A stretch of DNA of 64,000 nt from Nannochloris sp. 'desiccata' (taxonomy: Eukaryota; Chlorophyta; Trebouxiophyceae; Chlorellales; Chlorellaceae): the NCBI GenBank assembly GCA_019044685.2, contig JAGTXX020000011.1, positions 1,178,001 through 1,242,000 on the forward strand, given 5' to 3'. How positions within the stretch are numbered: position 1 is the first letter of the stretch; the number at the start of each line of letters is the position of its first letter. A program made the position numbers and the translations under genes. The notes under the pieces are model-generated. The model was not told the DNA's origin. It made no database searches and saw only the letters and a list, made by a program, of their open reading frames with translations. Positions 53,422 through 62,079 of the stretch are shown piece by piece.

Positions 53422-56115
53422 CTAAACATCGGATGTGGTACCCCCGCCACCACCACCACCAAAGAATCTATTTTGCCACTGTTGCCATTCTAACTCTAAA
53501 TATCTCTGCAAAATCTGGGCTGGAACACGAACATATCCACCCTGATCAGCACACGAAGCTACAACAGCTGCAGTATTTGGAGGTGTGCCTTGAGTAGGGG
53601 ACCATCCACCGACTTCCATTAAAAGAGATGGAGAAGGGGCAGTTGCTTCAGCGGTGGTGGCAGCGGCAGTTGTGGCTCTGCCGGGGGTAATTACACTATA
53701 AGGAGCTGGTGGTGTTGCAGGTAGTGGTAGTTGTGAAGATGATGGTATCTGCAGTGTACTTTGTGGTTGTACAATGCTAGTTGTTGGATTGCCGCCTGGC
53801 CAGTATCCAAATTGATTATAGTGATCATACCAGTATCGTCGCCACGCTGCCTCATTTTCTAAAGAATCCATCGCCACAGATTCAATTCTTTCAGTTTCAG
53901 TCTCTGTTTCTGCGATATGCCGGTGGTTTTGTTGTTGGTAGTTTATTTGTCGTTGTCCTCTCGGATTCTTGTAGTACCCATTCTCGTCAAACTCGTCGTC
54001 CTCCTCAAAATATAGGTCATTATCATAAAAATAGCTAGTTTCACCTACCGCCATGGATTCTAATAACGCAGCTTCTTCAGCTAAAGCACGAGTATGGTCA
54101 CATTCTTCTTGAGCTAATTGACGGGTGTATGCAGAAACTTGAGCTGAACCGAGAGGACGCCGTTGCCTATCTTGTACTTGAACTTCTAATTGGTGGTGGT
54201 GCTCCCCAGTGTGTAAGCGTACTAACTCTGGTTCTAACGCTTCTGAAGTGTTCGTATCTTCTGCAGGGTGTGCTCTTGTTCTTTTAGAGACTGTAGATCC
54301 GCTAAAATTAAATGCCTGTTGTAATACCTCCACCGATTCAATTTCACTTTCAGGAGTGCGTTGTAAATCGAGCTCCAAACTTTTGACTACATCGGTATAA
54401 TGCGTAGTACTTGATAATAGAGGAGAAGAAGGTGCTACTGCTTCTCTTTGCGGGATTGCTGTTGGCGTGGGGAGAGACGGTGCTGCTGTCTCTGCTGATT
54501 CTAGAAATATAGAATTTCCTTGCATTGCTGGGGAGAGCTGCGCCAGCTGTAACGGCCATGCACCCTGAGGTTGTAGAAACGGTATGCCCTGCTCTTCAGG
54601 CCATAATGAAACTGATGAAATTATCTTAGAGGAACTATCTTCAATGGCAGTGTCCATGCTTTTTTTATCATCGCCCTGGCCATTGCTTTGGTTCTCTACT
54701 GAGGATTGACCATATAAAGGTAGCACTTTAGAGGAGGATGGCATGCCATTAGAAATTACCTTGACATGCTCTTGAACCCCTTGGTGTTCCTCATTCCCTC
54801 TGCTATTTACAGCAGCAACATCCAACAACTGGGCAGCACTCCAGCCAATAGGTAGCTCATCAGGGAGGAGGAAAATATCCCCACCTGCTGCAGACATCAC
54901 AGCCCTCTTTAAATCATCTCTTTCTGTATTGCCATATACTAGACTAATAGCAGTACCACGTGTCCCAAATCGACCTGCTCTTCCAACTCTATGCATCAGC
55001 GTAGCAGGGGCAGCAGGCAAGTCAAAGTTGACCACGAGGTTGACTCGGTCCAAGTCAATGCCTCGAGCTGCAACATCAGTAGCGACCACAATTCTCAGCC
55101 CAAAACTACGTAGAGAGTTTAAAACATCTATGCGCTGTAATTGGTCTTTATCAGAAGAAAGGCAGGCTGCAGCATGGCCAGCTGCAATGAGGTCCTCTGC
55201 CAACGTGTCTGCCGTCAATTTACCGTTGCAAAATACAACAGCTTGATGGAAGGAAATTGAATACAGCAGTTCTAATAAAACTTTACGTTTGAGTGCATAC
55301 GTATCAATACGTCTGATAGAAGCATTCCCCTGGCTAATGCGTGGTGTTGCATCGCTACTAAGTGCAGATGAAGTTCCACCATCAGCACCACCGTCACTGG
55401 CGGTAATGGCTTTGTAGTAGTGAGCAATACCTAGAAGCGATGTAGTCTCAGCACACAGCATGACTTCATGAGGTTGATGCATCAACCCCTTCAACTGTTC
55501 TGCAACAGTAGGAGTATACGTAGCAGATAAAGCCAAGATTTGTCTGGTAACTGGAATTGCAGCGATTACTTGATGAACAACTTCAGAAAAGTCGGAACTT
55601 AGAAGTTTATCAGCTTCATCCAAAACGAGCATCGAGATACCCTGAGTGACTAAAGAACCCCTCTCAATTAGGGATAATACTCTCCCAGGTGTACCTACTA
55701 CAACGTGGCATTTCCGGCGTAGAATTCGTTCATCTTCTGCAGTTGGAAGGCCTCCAATGAGCGTGGCAACCGAGAGTGAAGGCGACGGAGTTCCAACTGC
55801 TGCCTCTGTTATTACATCCGCTGCTTGAAGTGCGACTTCACGGGTAGGTGCAAGGACGAGAGCTTGTGGAAATGTGGCGCTACGGTCGACGATTTCAGTT
55901 ATAGTGATAGCAAAGACGAGGGTTTTGCCTGTGCCTGCTTTTGCTTGGATGATCACATCGAGACCAAGACGGGTGAGTGGAATCGCAGCATGTTGCACTG
56001 GCGATGGTCGTAGATACCCCGCAGCTTCTAATGATTTTACTACTGGGGCTGGGAGAAGCAGATCTCGAAAGGAGGGTGCCTCTGCCAAGACATCTGCTGT
56101 TCGAATGCGCTCCAT
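53422..56115 (-). CDS. DDX20: DEAD-box RNA helicase, DDX20/Gemin3-like
   Basis: A single exon; the first ATG (56115) gives 897 residues. The helicase core fills the first half: Q-motif region PSPVQHAA, Walker A AKAGTGKT, PTREVA, TPGRVL, the DEAD box VLDEADKL, SAT, ARGIDL and HRVGRAGRFG. The GLDVIIQAKAGTGKT wording is close to DDX20, the SMN-complex helicase. The C-terminal half is a disordered, Gln/Ser/Glu-rich tail with an aromatic stretch (WRRYWYDHYNQFGYWPGGN) and a poly-Gly end from a CCACCA repeat. The aromatic stretch resembles the C-terminal region of DDX20, but I am not certain. The gene converges with DUF819. Confidence 0.87.
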   Translation of the reverse strand: MERIRTADVLAEAPSFRDLLLPAPVVKSLEAAGYLRPSPVQHAAIPLTRLGLDVIIQAKAGTGKTLVFAITITEIVDRSATFPQALVLAPTREVALQAADVITEAAVGTPSPSLSVATLIGGLPTAEDERILRRKCHVVVGTPGRVLSLIERGSLVTQGISMLVLDEADKLLSSDFSEVVHQVIAAIPVTRQILALSATYTPTVAEQLKGLMHQPHEVMLCAETTSLLGIAHYYKAITASDGGADGGTSSALSSDATPRISQGNASIRRIDTYALKRKVLLELLYSISFHQAVVFCNGKLTADTLAEDLIAAGHAAACLSSDKDQLQRIDVLNSLRSFGLRIVVATDVAARGIDLDRVNLVVNFDLPAAPATLMHRVGRAGRFGTRGTAISLVYGNTERDDLKRAVMSAAGGDIFLLPDELPIGWSAAQLLDVAAVNSRGNEEHQGVQEHVKVISNGMPSSSKVLPLYGQSSVENQSNGQGDDKKSMDTAIEDSSSKIISSVSLWPEEQGIPFLQPQGAWPLQLAQLSPAMQGNSIFLESAETAAPSLPTPTAIPQREAVAPSSPLLSSTTHYTDVVKSLELDLQRTPESEIESVEVLQQAFNFSGSTVSKRTRAHPAEDTNTSEALEPELVRLHTGEHHHQLEVQVQDRQRRPLGSAQVSAYTRQLAQEECDHTRALAEEAALLESMAVGETSYFYDNDLYFEEDDEFDENGYYKNPRGQRQINYQQQNHRHIAETETETERIESVAMDSLENEAAWRRYWYDHYNQFGYWPGGNPTTSIVQPQSTLQIPSSSQLPLPATPPAPYSVITPGRATTAAATTAEATAPSPSLLMEVGGWSPTQGTPPNTAAVVASCADQGGYVRVPAQILQRYLELEWQQWQNRFFGGGGGGGTTSDV

Positions 56116-56428
56116 CACAACGGAACAAGACAAACAGGACCCTCTCCCGGGTTAAGTAAAAATTATAGTGTGTGGATCAACCATTATTGTATATTTTGAA
56201 AAAGGATAGAACTTAAAACTAAGATTTTAAAAGTTGAATTTTGCAGGAAAGAACAGGTGCATGAGCAGCTACACCATAACCCTTTTGGCACTCCCTACTC
56301 TTTCGACACAGTTAGAACTTTATTCAGGTTCGTTAGAGATGCCGAAGTGGTGCAACATTCAGTAAGGAGGTCAGTGCCCCTTAAACAGACCTCAAGATTA
56401 AGTTGAACCTTGGCACGTAACCTTAGCA
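56116..56428. promoter_or_regulatory. divergent promoter region, no gene seen
   Basis: The 313 nt between the DDX20-like start and the next plus-strand gene. No named element is recognised. Confidence 0.4.
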
Positions 56429-57312
56429 ATGGATGGCTTCGGAGAGGCTGATGTAGAAACGTATGAGCTCCAAAAACTCTTGGATAGGAAGCGGTAAGCC
56501 CGCTAGGCTTTGGGTGTGCAATGCATTGAAGCTGTTCATCTTTCCAACATTTGAATCTAACCTCGTTTTTCCCTTGCGTGTAGCGACGAGCTTGAAGAAT
56601 TGGCTCAACGACCCGAGACAAAATCCTGGCTAGAACCTTGCGCCAGCTCCGAGAAAGGCACAGATAAGGTCTCTATGGCAATAGTGCCCAGAAACAATCT
56701 CACACATCTTGCTCTGCACTTTTGGCGCCCAAACTAACCCACTGTTTCATTTTCATTTTCCCTGCGCAGCTTCTTCAAGAATTAGAACTTCGCGTGGAGA
56801 GAGAAGATTTTGCTGATGTAATTATCAAGGAACGCCGTCTACAAGAAACTTCTTCCTCTTCTCCCTCTACGGATACCATCCCCAAGACTCCAACAGCTGC
56901 AGCTACCACTGCGTCTCCCTGTCTTTCTGGCTCTGAAGTCCTCTCCCCAGACTGGTGGGAACCAGTTTCTGGGCATCTAGGCGACTCTACAGTTGAAGAA
57001 GATACCGGAGAATACATCGTAGTAGAGCATTCTGATGTAGTTGATGCCCTTGCCTCCTTTTTAGCAGCCTACATAGTGGCGCTGCCAGAAAGTCGCTCGA
57101 TGGAACCAAAGCAGTTGCAAAAGGCTGTAAGGCAATCTTTAAAAGATATCCGTAAAGGAAAGGTAAGAAGATTATTCGATTGGGGTAAAACGCTGTATAG
57201 AGTTGCAGCAATGACCTCTGGTGCGTTTGCGGCATGTTCCAATCCCTGGATAGCGGATGCGATTCTCAGAAGCTTATTTACTGCAGCTCGCTTCGCGCGC
57301 AATTTTTGGTAG
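56429..57312 (+). CDS. unknown coiled-coil protein
   Basis: Three exons, 56429-56493, 56584-56668 and 56770-57312, with consistent phases (2, 0), encode 230 residues. The N-terminal third is helical and charged (YELQKLLDRKRDELEELAQ, LLQELELRVEREDFADVII). A Ser/Thr/Pro-rich linker follows, then an acidic strand (EDTGEYIVVEHSDVVDAL). The C-terminal part, with LFDWGKTLYRVAAM and an aromatic ILRSLFTAARFARNFW end, may be an amphipathic membrane-binding helix. I recognise no family. The model is supported by splice sites and codon pattern, not by homology. Confidence 0.6.
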
Positions 57313-57764
57313 CTTGAATCTGTCTTTCTGATATGGAACCTTATAGAAATGATAGATTTAGGTTTGTTTAGTATGTAATTACAGCCGCGCAAGTTCTCAT
57401 TGAGGGTAAGTGCTTAATATGTAAAGAGCATTATTTAAAATCGAGGCGTCGGGAGGAATTGGAGAAATATATTGGGCTATAGTTTTGTGCGGAGAGCAAA
57501 ATCAAAGTTACTATTGTTTTACTTCAAGCACCCTACGCAGCTCCTAATTAGGTAGAATAATTCAATTAACCTCGTAATGATTAGGGCTAATTGAGCGCTA
57601 ATTGAAGCTAATTAGCTGCAGCAAGCGGAGGCGCTCAGGCAGGCTCAGACCTTAAAAAAAAGGAGGCGGCACTCATTTTTGCGACGTCCCTTTCCCCGTT
57701 TTTCTAATATTATCTACTCATCTGACGATATATGTACTATATTTCCTGCAGCTTGTAGAACTCA
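57313..57764. other. intergenic spacer with phased TAAT elements
   Basis: The spacer upstream of the nitrilase gene. It holds the GCTAATT repeats at 57586-57613 and other TAATTA-type cores from 57546 on, then a GC-rich stretch and an A8-rich run near 57655. No gene seen. Confidence 0.5.
57586..57613 (+). promoter_or_regulatory. three GCTAATT repeats spaced 10-11 nt apart
   Basis: GCTAATT starts at 57586, 57597 and 57607, nearly one helical turn apart, about 150-180 nt upstream of the NIT1-type ATG. TAAT cores are homeodomain-type sites in general; binding here is inference. Confidence 0.45.
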
Positions 57765-58820
57765 ATGCGATCTATTATTTCTGGCATACAAGCGTGGACA
57801 CTATTAAGATCAAATAATAATCTCGATCAGATTTGCAAATTTACCTTGCCATTAACAGCATCAATTCTAATAAACCCAGCTGCTAATAAGAAAAAGACTG
57901 CACAAAACGCAAGGATGTACTCTAGCTCTACAGCCCACCAACCTGATAAAGATTCAAATGTCCCTTCAAAATCTAAAATTGCCGTCGCCCAGATGACTTC
58001 TGTTGGGAATATCGAAACCAATTTTCAAACCTGCAAGACTCTGGCTGAACAAGCTGTCTCCCAAGGTGCAAAGATTCTTTTCCTCCCTGAAAACTTCAAT
58101 TTCTTGGGCATGTCTCCTGCTGAGTCACTAGCGTTGGCAGAGCCGCTCAACGGGCCCATCATCTCCCGCTACGCAGCCTTAGCTAAAAGTCTTAACATAT
58201 GGCTCTCTTTAGGTGGCTTTCAAGAACGTGGACCTGACCCTGAACACCTGTACAATTGCCACGTAATCATCAATCCTGCAGGCAACATCGCCGCCTCCTA
58301 CCGCAAAATTCATTTATTTAATGTAGACGTACCTGGAGGCCCTGTGCTCATGGAAAGTAGATTTACATCACCTGGTACAGGTTTAACTACATGTGATACC
58401 CCTGTCGGACGTTTAGGATTAAGTGTTTGCTACGATTTACGCTTTCCTGCTGTGTATCAACGCCTCGCCTTTGAGCTAGGTGCTGAGATCCTTCTAGTAC
58501 CTAGTGCGTTTACAGTAGCAACGGGGAAAGCACATTGGGAAGTGTTGCTGCGGGCAAGGGCGATAGAAACACAGACATATGTGGTGGCGGCGGCACAAGC
58601 GGGACACCATAATGAGAAGCGGGAAAGTTATGGGCATTCTTTGATTATAGATCCTTGGGGAAGGGTTATAGGAAAGTTAGACGACCCTCTCGCCACGGGG
58701 ATAGCTGTAGCAGAAGTAGATTTAGAAGAAATGCGCAGAATTCGAGAAAGTATGCCTGTAAAGGAACATAGATTGGCTGGGCAAGGAGCGATAGAGATAG
58801 ATTTTTTCAAACAGCGGTGA
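57765..58820 (+). CDS. NIT1: carbon-nitrogen hydrolase, NIT1-type deaminated-glutathione amidase
   Basis: A single-exon gene of 351 residues. The nitrilase triad is complete: Glu in FLPENFNFLG, Lys in YRKIHLF, and Cys222 in SVCYDLRFP. The FNVDVPGG block and the late ARAIETQTYVVAAAQAGHH match the NIT1/Nit branch, which destroys deaminated glutathione. The first 50 residues are a presequence-like leader; a second Met at residue 51 (MYSSSTAHQ) would give a cytosolic form, as known for NIT1 of other eukaryotes. The HNEKRESYGHS and DPWGRVIG blocks complete the family pattern. No fusion to FHIT is present. Confidence 0.9.
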   Translation: MRSIISGIQAWTLLRSNNNLDQICKFTLPLTASILINPAANKKKTAQNARMYSSSTAHQPDKDSNVPSKSKIAVAQMTSVGNIETNFQTCKTLAEQAVSQGAKILFLPENFNFLGMSPAESLALAEPLNGPIISRYAALAKSLNIWLSLGGFQERGPDPEHLYNCHVIINPAGNIAASYRKIHLFNVDVPGGPVLMESRFTSPGTGLTTCDTPVGRLGLSVCYDLRFPAVYQRLAFELGAEILLVPSAFTVATGKAHWEVLLRARAIETQTYVVAAAQAGHHNEKRESYGHSLIIDPWGRVIGKLDDPLATGIAVAEVDLEEMRRIRESMPVKEHRLAGQGAIEIDFFKQR

Positions 58821-59011
58821 ATGAAATTTTGTCGACTTTTATTCTTTTCAACAACATTATCAACAACTTATATCTCAATATAAAGAGAATTTGATACTCA
58901 GACGAGTATAGAATATTCATAAATGATCAGAAGTATTCTGATTAATATAAAACTCTCCGTTAATTTAATTAGATAGAAGCAAACACCTTCTCACTCCACA
59001 GGCGACAGACA

Positions 59012-59263
59012 TTAATCAATGCAAATGTTCTTATAGAGCAGTGGCGCAAGGAGGAATACTTGCTCCTTTGACATCTCCCGCCCATACCGCTGGCCGATGG
59101 TTTCAAAAACCAGCTCTGCAGCCTCCTCAAAACTAACATATAGCGCTGAAGCTGGTAATTTTCCTAATTTCAGGCTCAAATCCACTTGGATTGCATAATT
59201 ATAAAAAAGCACAGCTTCGTCAATGGACCTGTTATGTGCCGGGCTAATCGCTTGCCGAATTCC
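59012..59263 (-). pseudogene. in-frame continuation of the SET/TPR gene after a stop codon
   Basis: An open frame in the same phase as the SET/TPR protein, with RSIDEAVLFYNYAIQVDL and FEEAAELVFETIGQRYG, ending at 59012. It would extend the protein by 83 residues. It could be the true C terminus cut off by a nonsense mutation, a readthrough extension, or a chance ORF. Confidence 0.4.
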
Positions 59264-61280
59264 TTAATTATTAACAACAATTTGCAGGACCTTTTCGATG
59301 TCAGCTGCTTCTTTCATTATGAGGTATGCACTTAACACAGAAGCTTTGAACCAATTAAGCTGGGTGGCAGGCAGCCCCGTAGCGGTCAAGGCTCGTTCCA
59401 CCTCTTCTATTCTTGGGCAGATCGTATACCATAAAGCCTCTTTTGCAGAATCCTTATCACTGGCTTGATTAAGCTTTTGCTGCATCCTTGCAATAATTCC
59501 ACAAGAATTTCCATCGTACTTTGTATCTTCTGCTAACGAACTCAGCAGGTCGGTGACATTTTTTGGCAGCTTCACTTCAGCAACACATCGGGGACACTTG
59601 CACTTAAAGCCCCACCCAGATTTTAGCATTTTCCTTCTCTTCTTTAAAGGTTTAGCCACATCTATGTATTGAATGAATACTTTATCTCCAGGTTTGAGTT
59701 CTACTGCCGCCCGAACGACAATGGCCCCACACGGCAGTGCGAGCAAACTGGCATTGCTGACACAAGAGTGGTTTATAATCGACGTCAACACGTACAAGGA
59801 AGATTCATCAATTTTAGTTGATTTTTCCTTAGATTTGGGGCCAAACATAGTGTCTTCCACTACAGTATCGCCTCTTTGGCCTAAAGTATTCTCACTGGCG
59901 ATACCAGCCAAACTTTTTATGCTGGGTGGTGCAATTTTAGCTTTAGAAAGTAAAACTTTGTTTAAATCAGCTTCAGTCTCAAAAGGACAGATTAAGTTGT
60001 GCATCTCTGGGGTTGTTAGCTCCCACAAAGGAGTCCTGCCATCGTACAGCACCTTCACCCGTCTTGAAAAAACTGCAGAAGTACTGCACTGGTTGTACAG
60101 CTTAGAAATTAATTCGGTATGGGACTCTGTATTTTTTCAAACGCTTTGAAGTATTTATATTCAAAGAGGGCTTTGAAGTTGAAGACGAAACTAGAGGATT
60201 TTCAACAAATAAGAGCTCCCCCGGCAGAACTTCCTTTGTGACGCAAAGCCCTCTTCCAGTTGGAGAATTAAAGATTTTAACAGGCCCTACGTAGTCTGCA
60301 ACCTCACTTTTCACGTTTCCAGTGTATATACCCATAAGGTCAAAAGATGCGTTAGCTGCCTGAGCAGCCAACACTTTTGCTTCTTTCAAGGCAGCAGTGA
60401 TGGCGGCATCGGCCGGAGCACCCTGCAAAACTAATGCTGCACCAGCGTAGCATCTCAGTTTCTGCATAGACTTTGCTTTACGGTACGCTGCTTTCACATT
60501 GCCTGCATCAAGTACATAGGCGCAAGAAGCTGCTTTATAGGCAAGCTCCCAGTTTTCCGTAGCAAAATGGACAGCAGCAATATTACTAAAATGTGTTGCA
60601 TTTGTAGGCTCTAAACTAACACACTGATTATATAAGTCCAATGCAGCTGTGTAATCTTTTTTCTTGTAGAGATCACCAGCTTGGGCTCGTAGGGCAGCAA
60701 CATCACCATCCCCCGAAGACGGTACGTCTGAGCCAGCGGAACTCCCATCGTTTTTCTTGGTTGATTTCAGGAAAACAACATCAGAAGGGGAGTCAACACG
60801 TACGCCCAGTGACCCATCATTAAATTGTTTTAGGTAGGGTTCTTTTATCGCAAGGCGTGCACCTTCTGGGAAAACTCGATCGGCGGCGGCGGAATCGGCG
60901 TTTTGTGGCAACTTGTTATAGATGGCAACCAGGACTGCAATATCAGGGTCTTCATCTTGTAAAACGACCATCACACCTGTGAACTTGCAGGCAGGTCCCA
61001 CTATGGTGCCTTTCAGCAAACGCCCTTTATGCACTTTGCCAACTTGCATTCTTCGAAAGCTGATCGGCCGGAGATCTTTAAGAGAAGCATCGGATTCTGC
61101 ATACTGTCGGTGATCAACCTTCGTCGCACTTATCTGCTGCAAATTTCTGTTCCTTGCCTCTGCTTCTTGCGCATCTATCTGTTGCCTCATTGCCATTTGC
61201 TTCGCTACTAACCTATTTTTGCCCATTTGTTGATCGCGAGACAACGACATATTTTCGAGGACCTGCTGCATGTTCATCAT
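59264..61280 (-). CDS. SET-domain protein with TPR repeats (SMYD-like methyltransferase), possible premature stop
   Basis: The first ATG is at 61280. Exon 1 (61280 to about 60192) has a coiled N terminus, a region resembling the plant TPR/SET proteins (VLVAIYNKLP), TPR helices (YTAALDLYNQCVSLEPTN), and the opening of the SET domain (GRGLCVTKEVLPGELLFVE). The intron is about 67 nt with a weak donor; exon 2 (about 60124 to 59264) gives LYDGRTPLW, the SET core INHSCVSNASL, GDKVFIQYIDV, and the post-SET CKCPRC. This totals about 649 residues ending in a TAA at 59264. The same frame continues downstream for 83 codons (59263-59012) with helical, coding-like sequence. No intron with matching phase removes the stop. 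Lysine or other methyltransferase activity is inferred from the domain. Confidence 0.8.
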
Positions 61281-62079
61281 GATGGGCAATAGTAAACGTG
61301 ATAATGAAGTTGATAAGATGTTAAAGTAAGGTGCTAGGATGCCGCACGAAGTCAAATACTGGGTGCTCGTTCCATCTCAACTGCAACTTGCATTCCGAAT
61401 GAAGTTCAAGGCGCCATGGCATGGCCCATGCGTGGCCACACTGAGGGCTGCTATGACTGCGGTTTTAAGCCTCGAGCTTCTCCTGTTTCTTTTGCGTTCG
61501 ACAGCGTGTAAGAGAATGCAAAGTAATTATGAAATGATGTCGTTAAGGCTACATAAATTGCCAGGGCAGGGAGCGACAGCAAAGCACTTTTTTGGGCGGT
61601 GGAAATTTTGACTTTATGTTCATTTAAATGCAACCTTAAGAACATTAAAAGAAAGCAGTACAGGGCGTAGGGCATTTAATTTTTGATTATTATACTATGA
61701 TTATAGTAGCCTTCCCTTAATTCGCTCTCCCCAAGCTCCTCAGCTTGCTTGTCCGTCAACTCCCGCCCGTATCTCAGAAAATTCCGATTGGCACATCCAA
61801 GGCGCCACGTTGAATTTCATGTGCGCAGCCGCTTCAAGCCAAAATTTCTAGATAATTACAGCCTCGGACATTCTCGCTTCATCTTTTTTGTCAACATAAA
61901 CTTCATCAAGATATTTTGTGCCCCATTTTTGCCTTGCTCGGTGCTTGCTTGTGGGCATAACGCCTTGTCCTCTTCGCAAACGGTGTTGCTGCGCGACGCT
62001 GCTGACCGCGTCGTGGAGGTTTACATAGGGTGACTTCTCGCCTTTCAATACTTAGTTTAGAAAGTAATATTGAGTTTAG
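61281..62079. other. divergent intergenic region, possible short minus-strand coding stretch
   Basis: The region between the SET/TPR start and the mannanase start. On the minus strand, 61816-61676 reads NFLRYGRELTDKQAEELGE and continues to a TAA, which looks coding-like, but no start or partner exon could be fixed. The plus-strand ORF at 61339-61611 has no homology that I recognise. Confidence 0.25.

Noticed and set aside
53430..53460. CCACCA repeats as telomeric or centromeric sequence
   Set aside because: They encode the poly-Gly end of the DDX20-like protein and are short.
61339..61611. Plus-strand ORF of about 90 residues overlapping the SET/TPR 5' region
   Set aside because: No recognisable homology; it lies close to the start of a well-supported minus-strand gene and has ordinary spacer composition.
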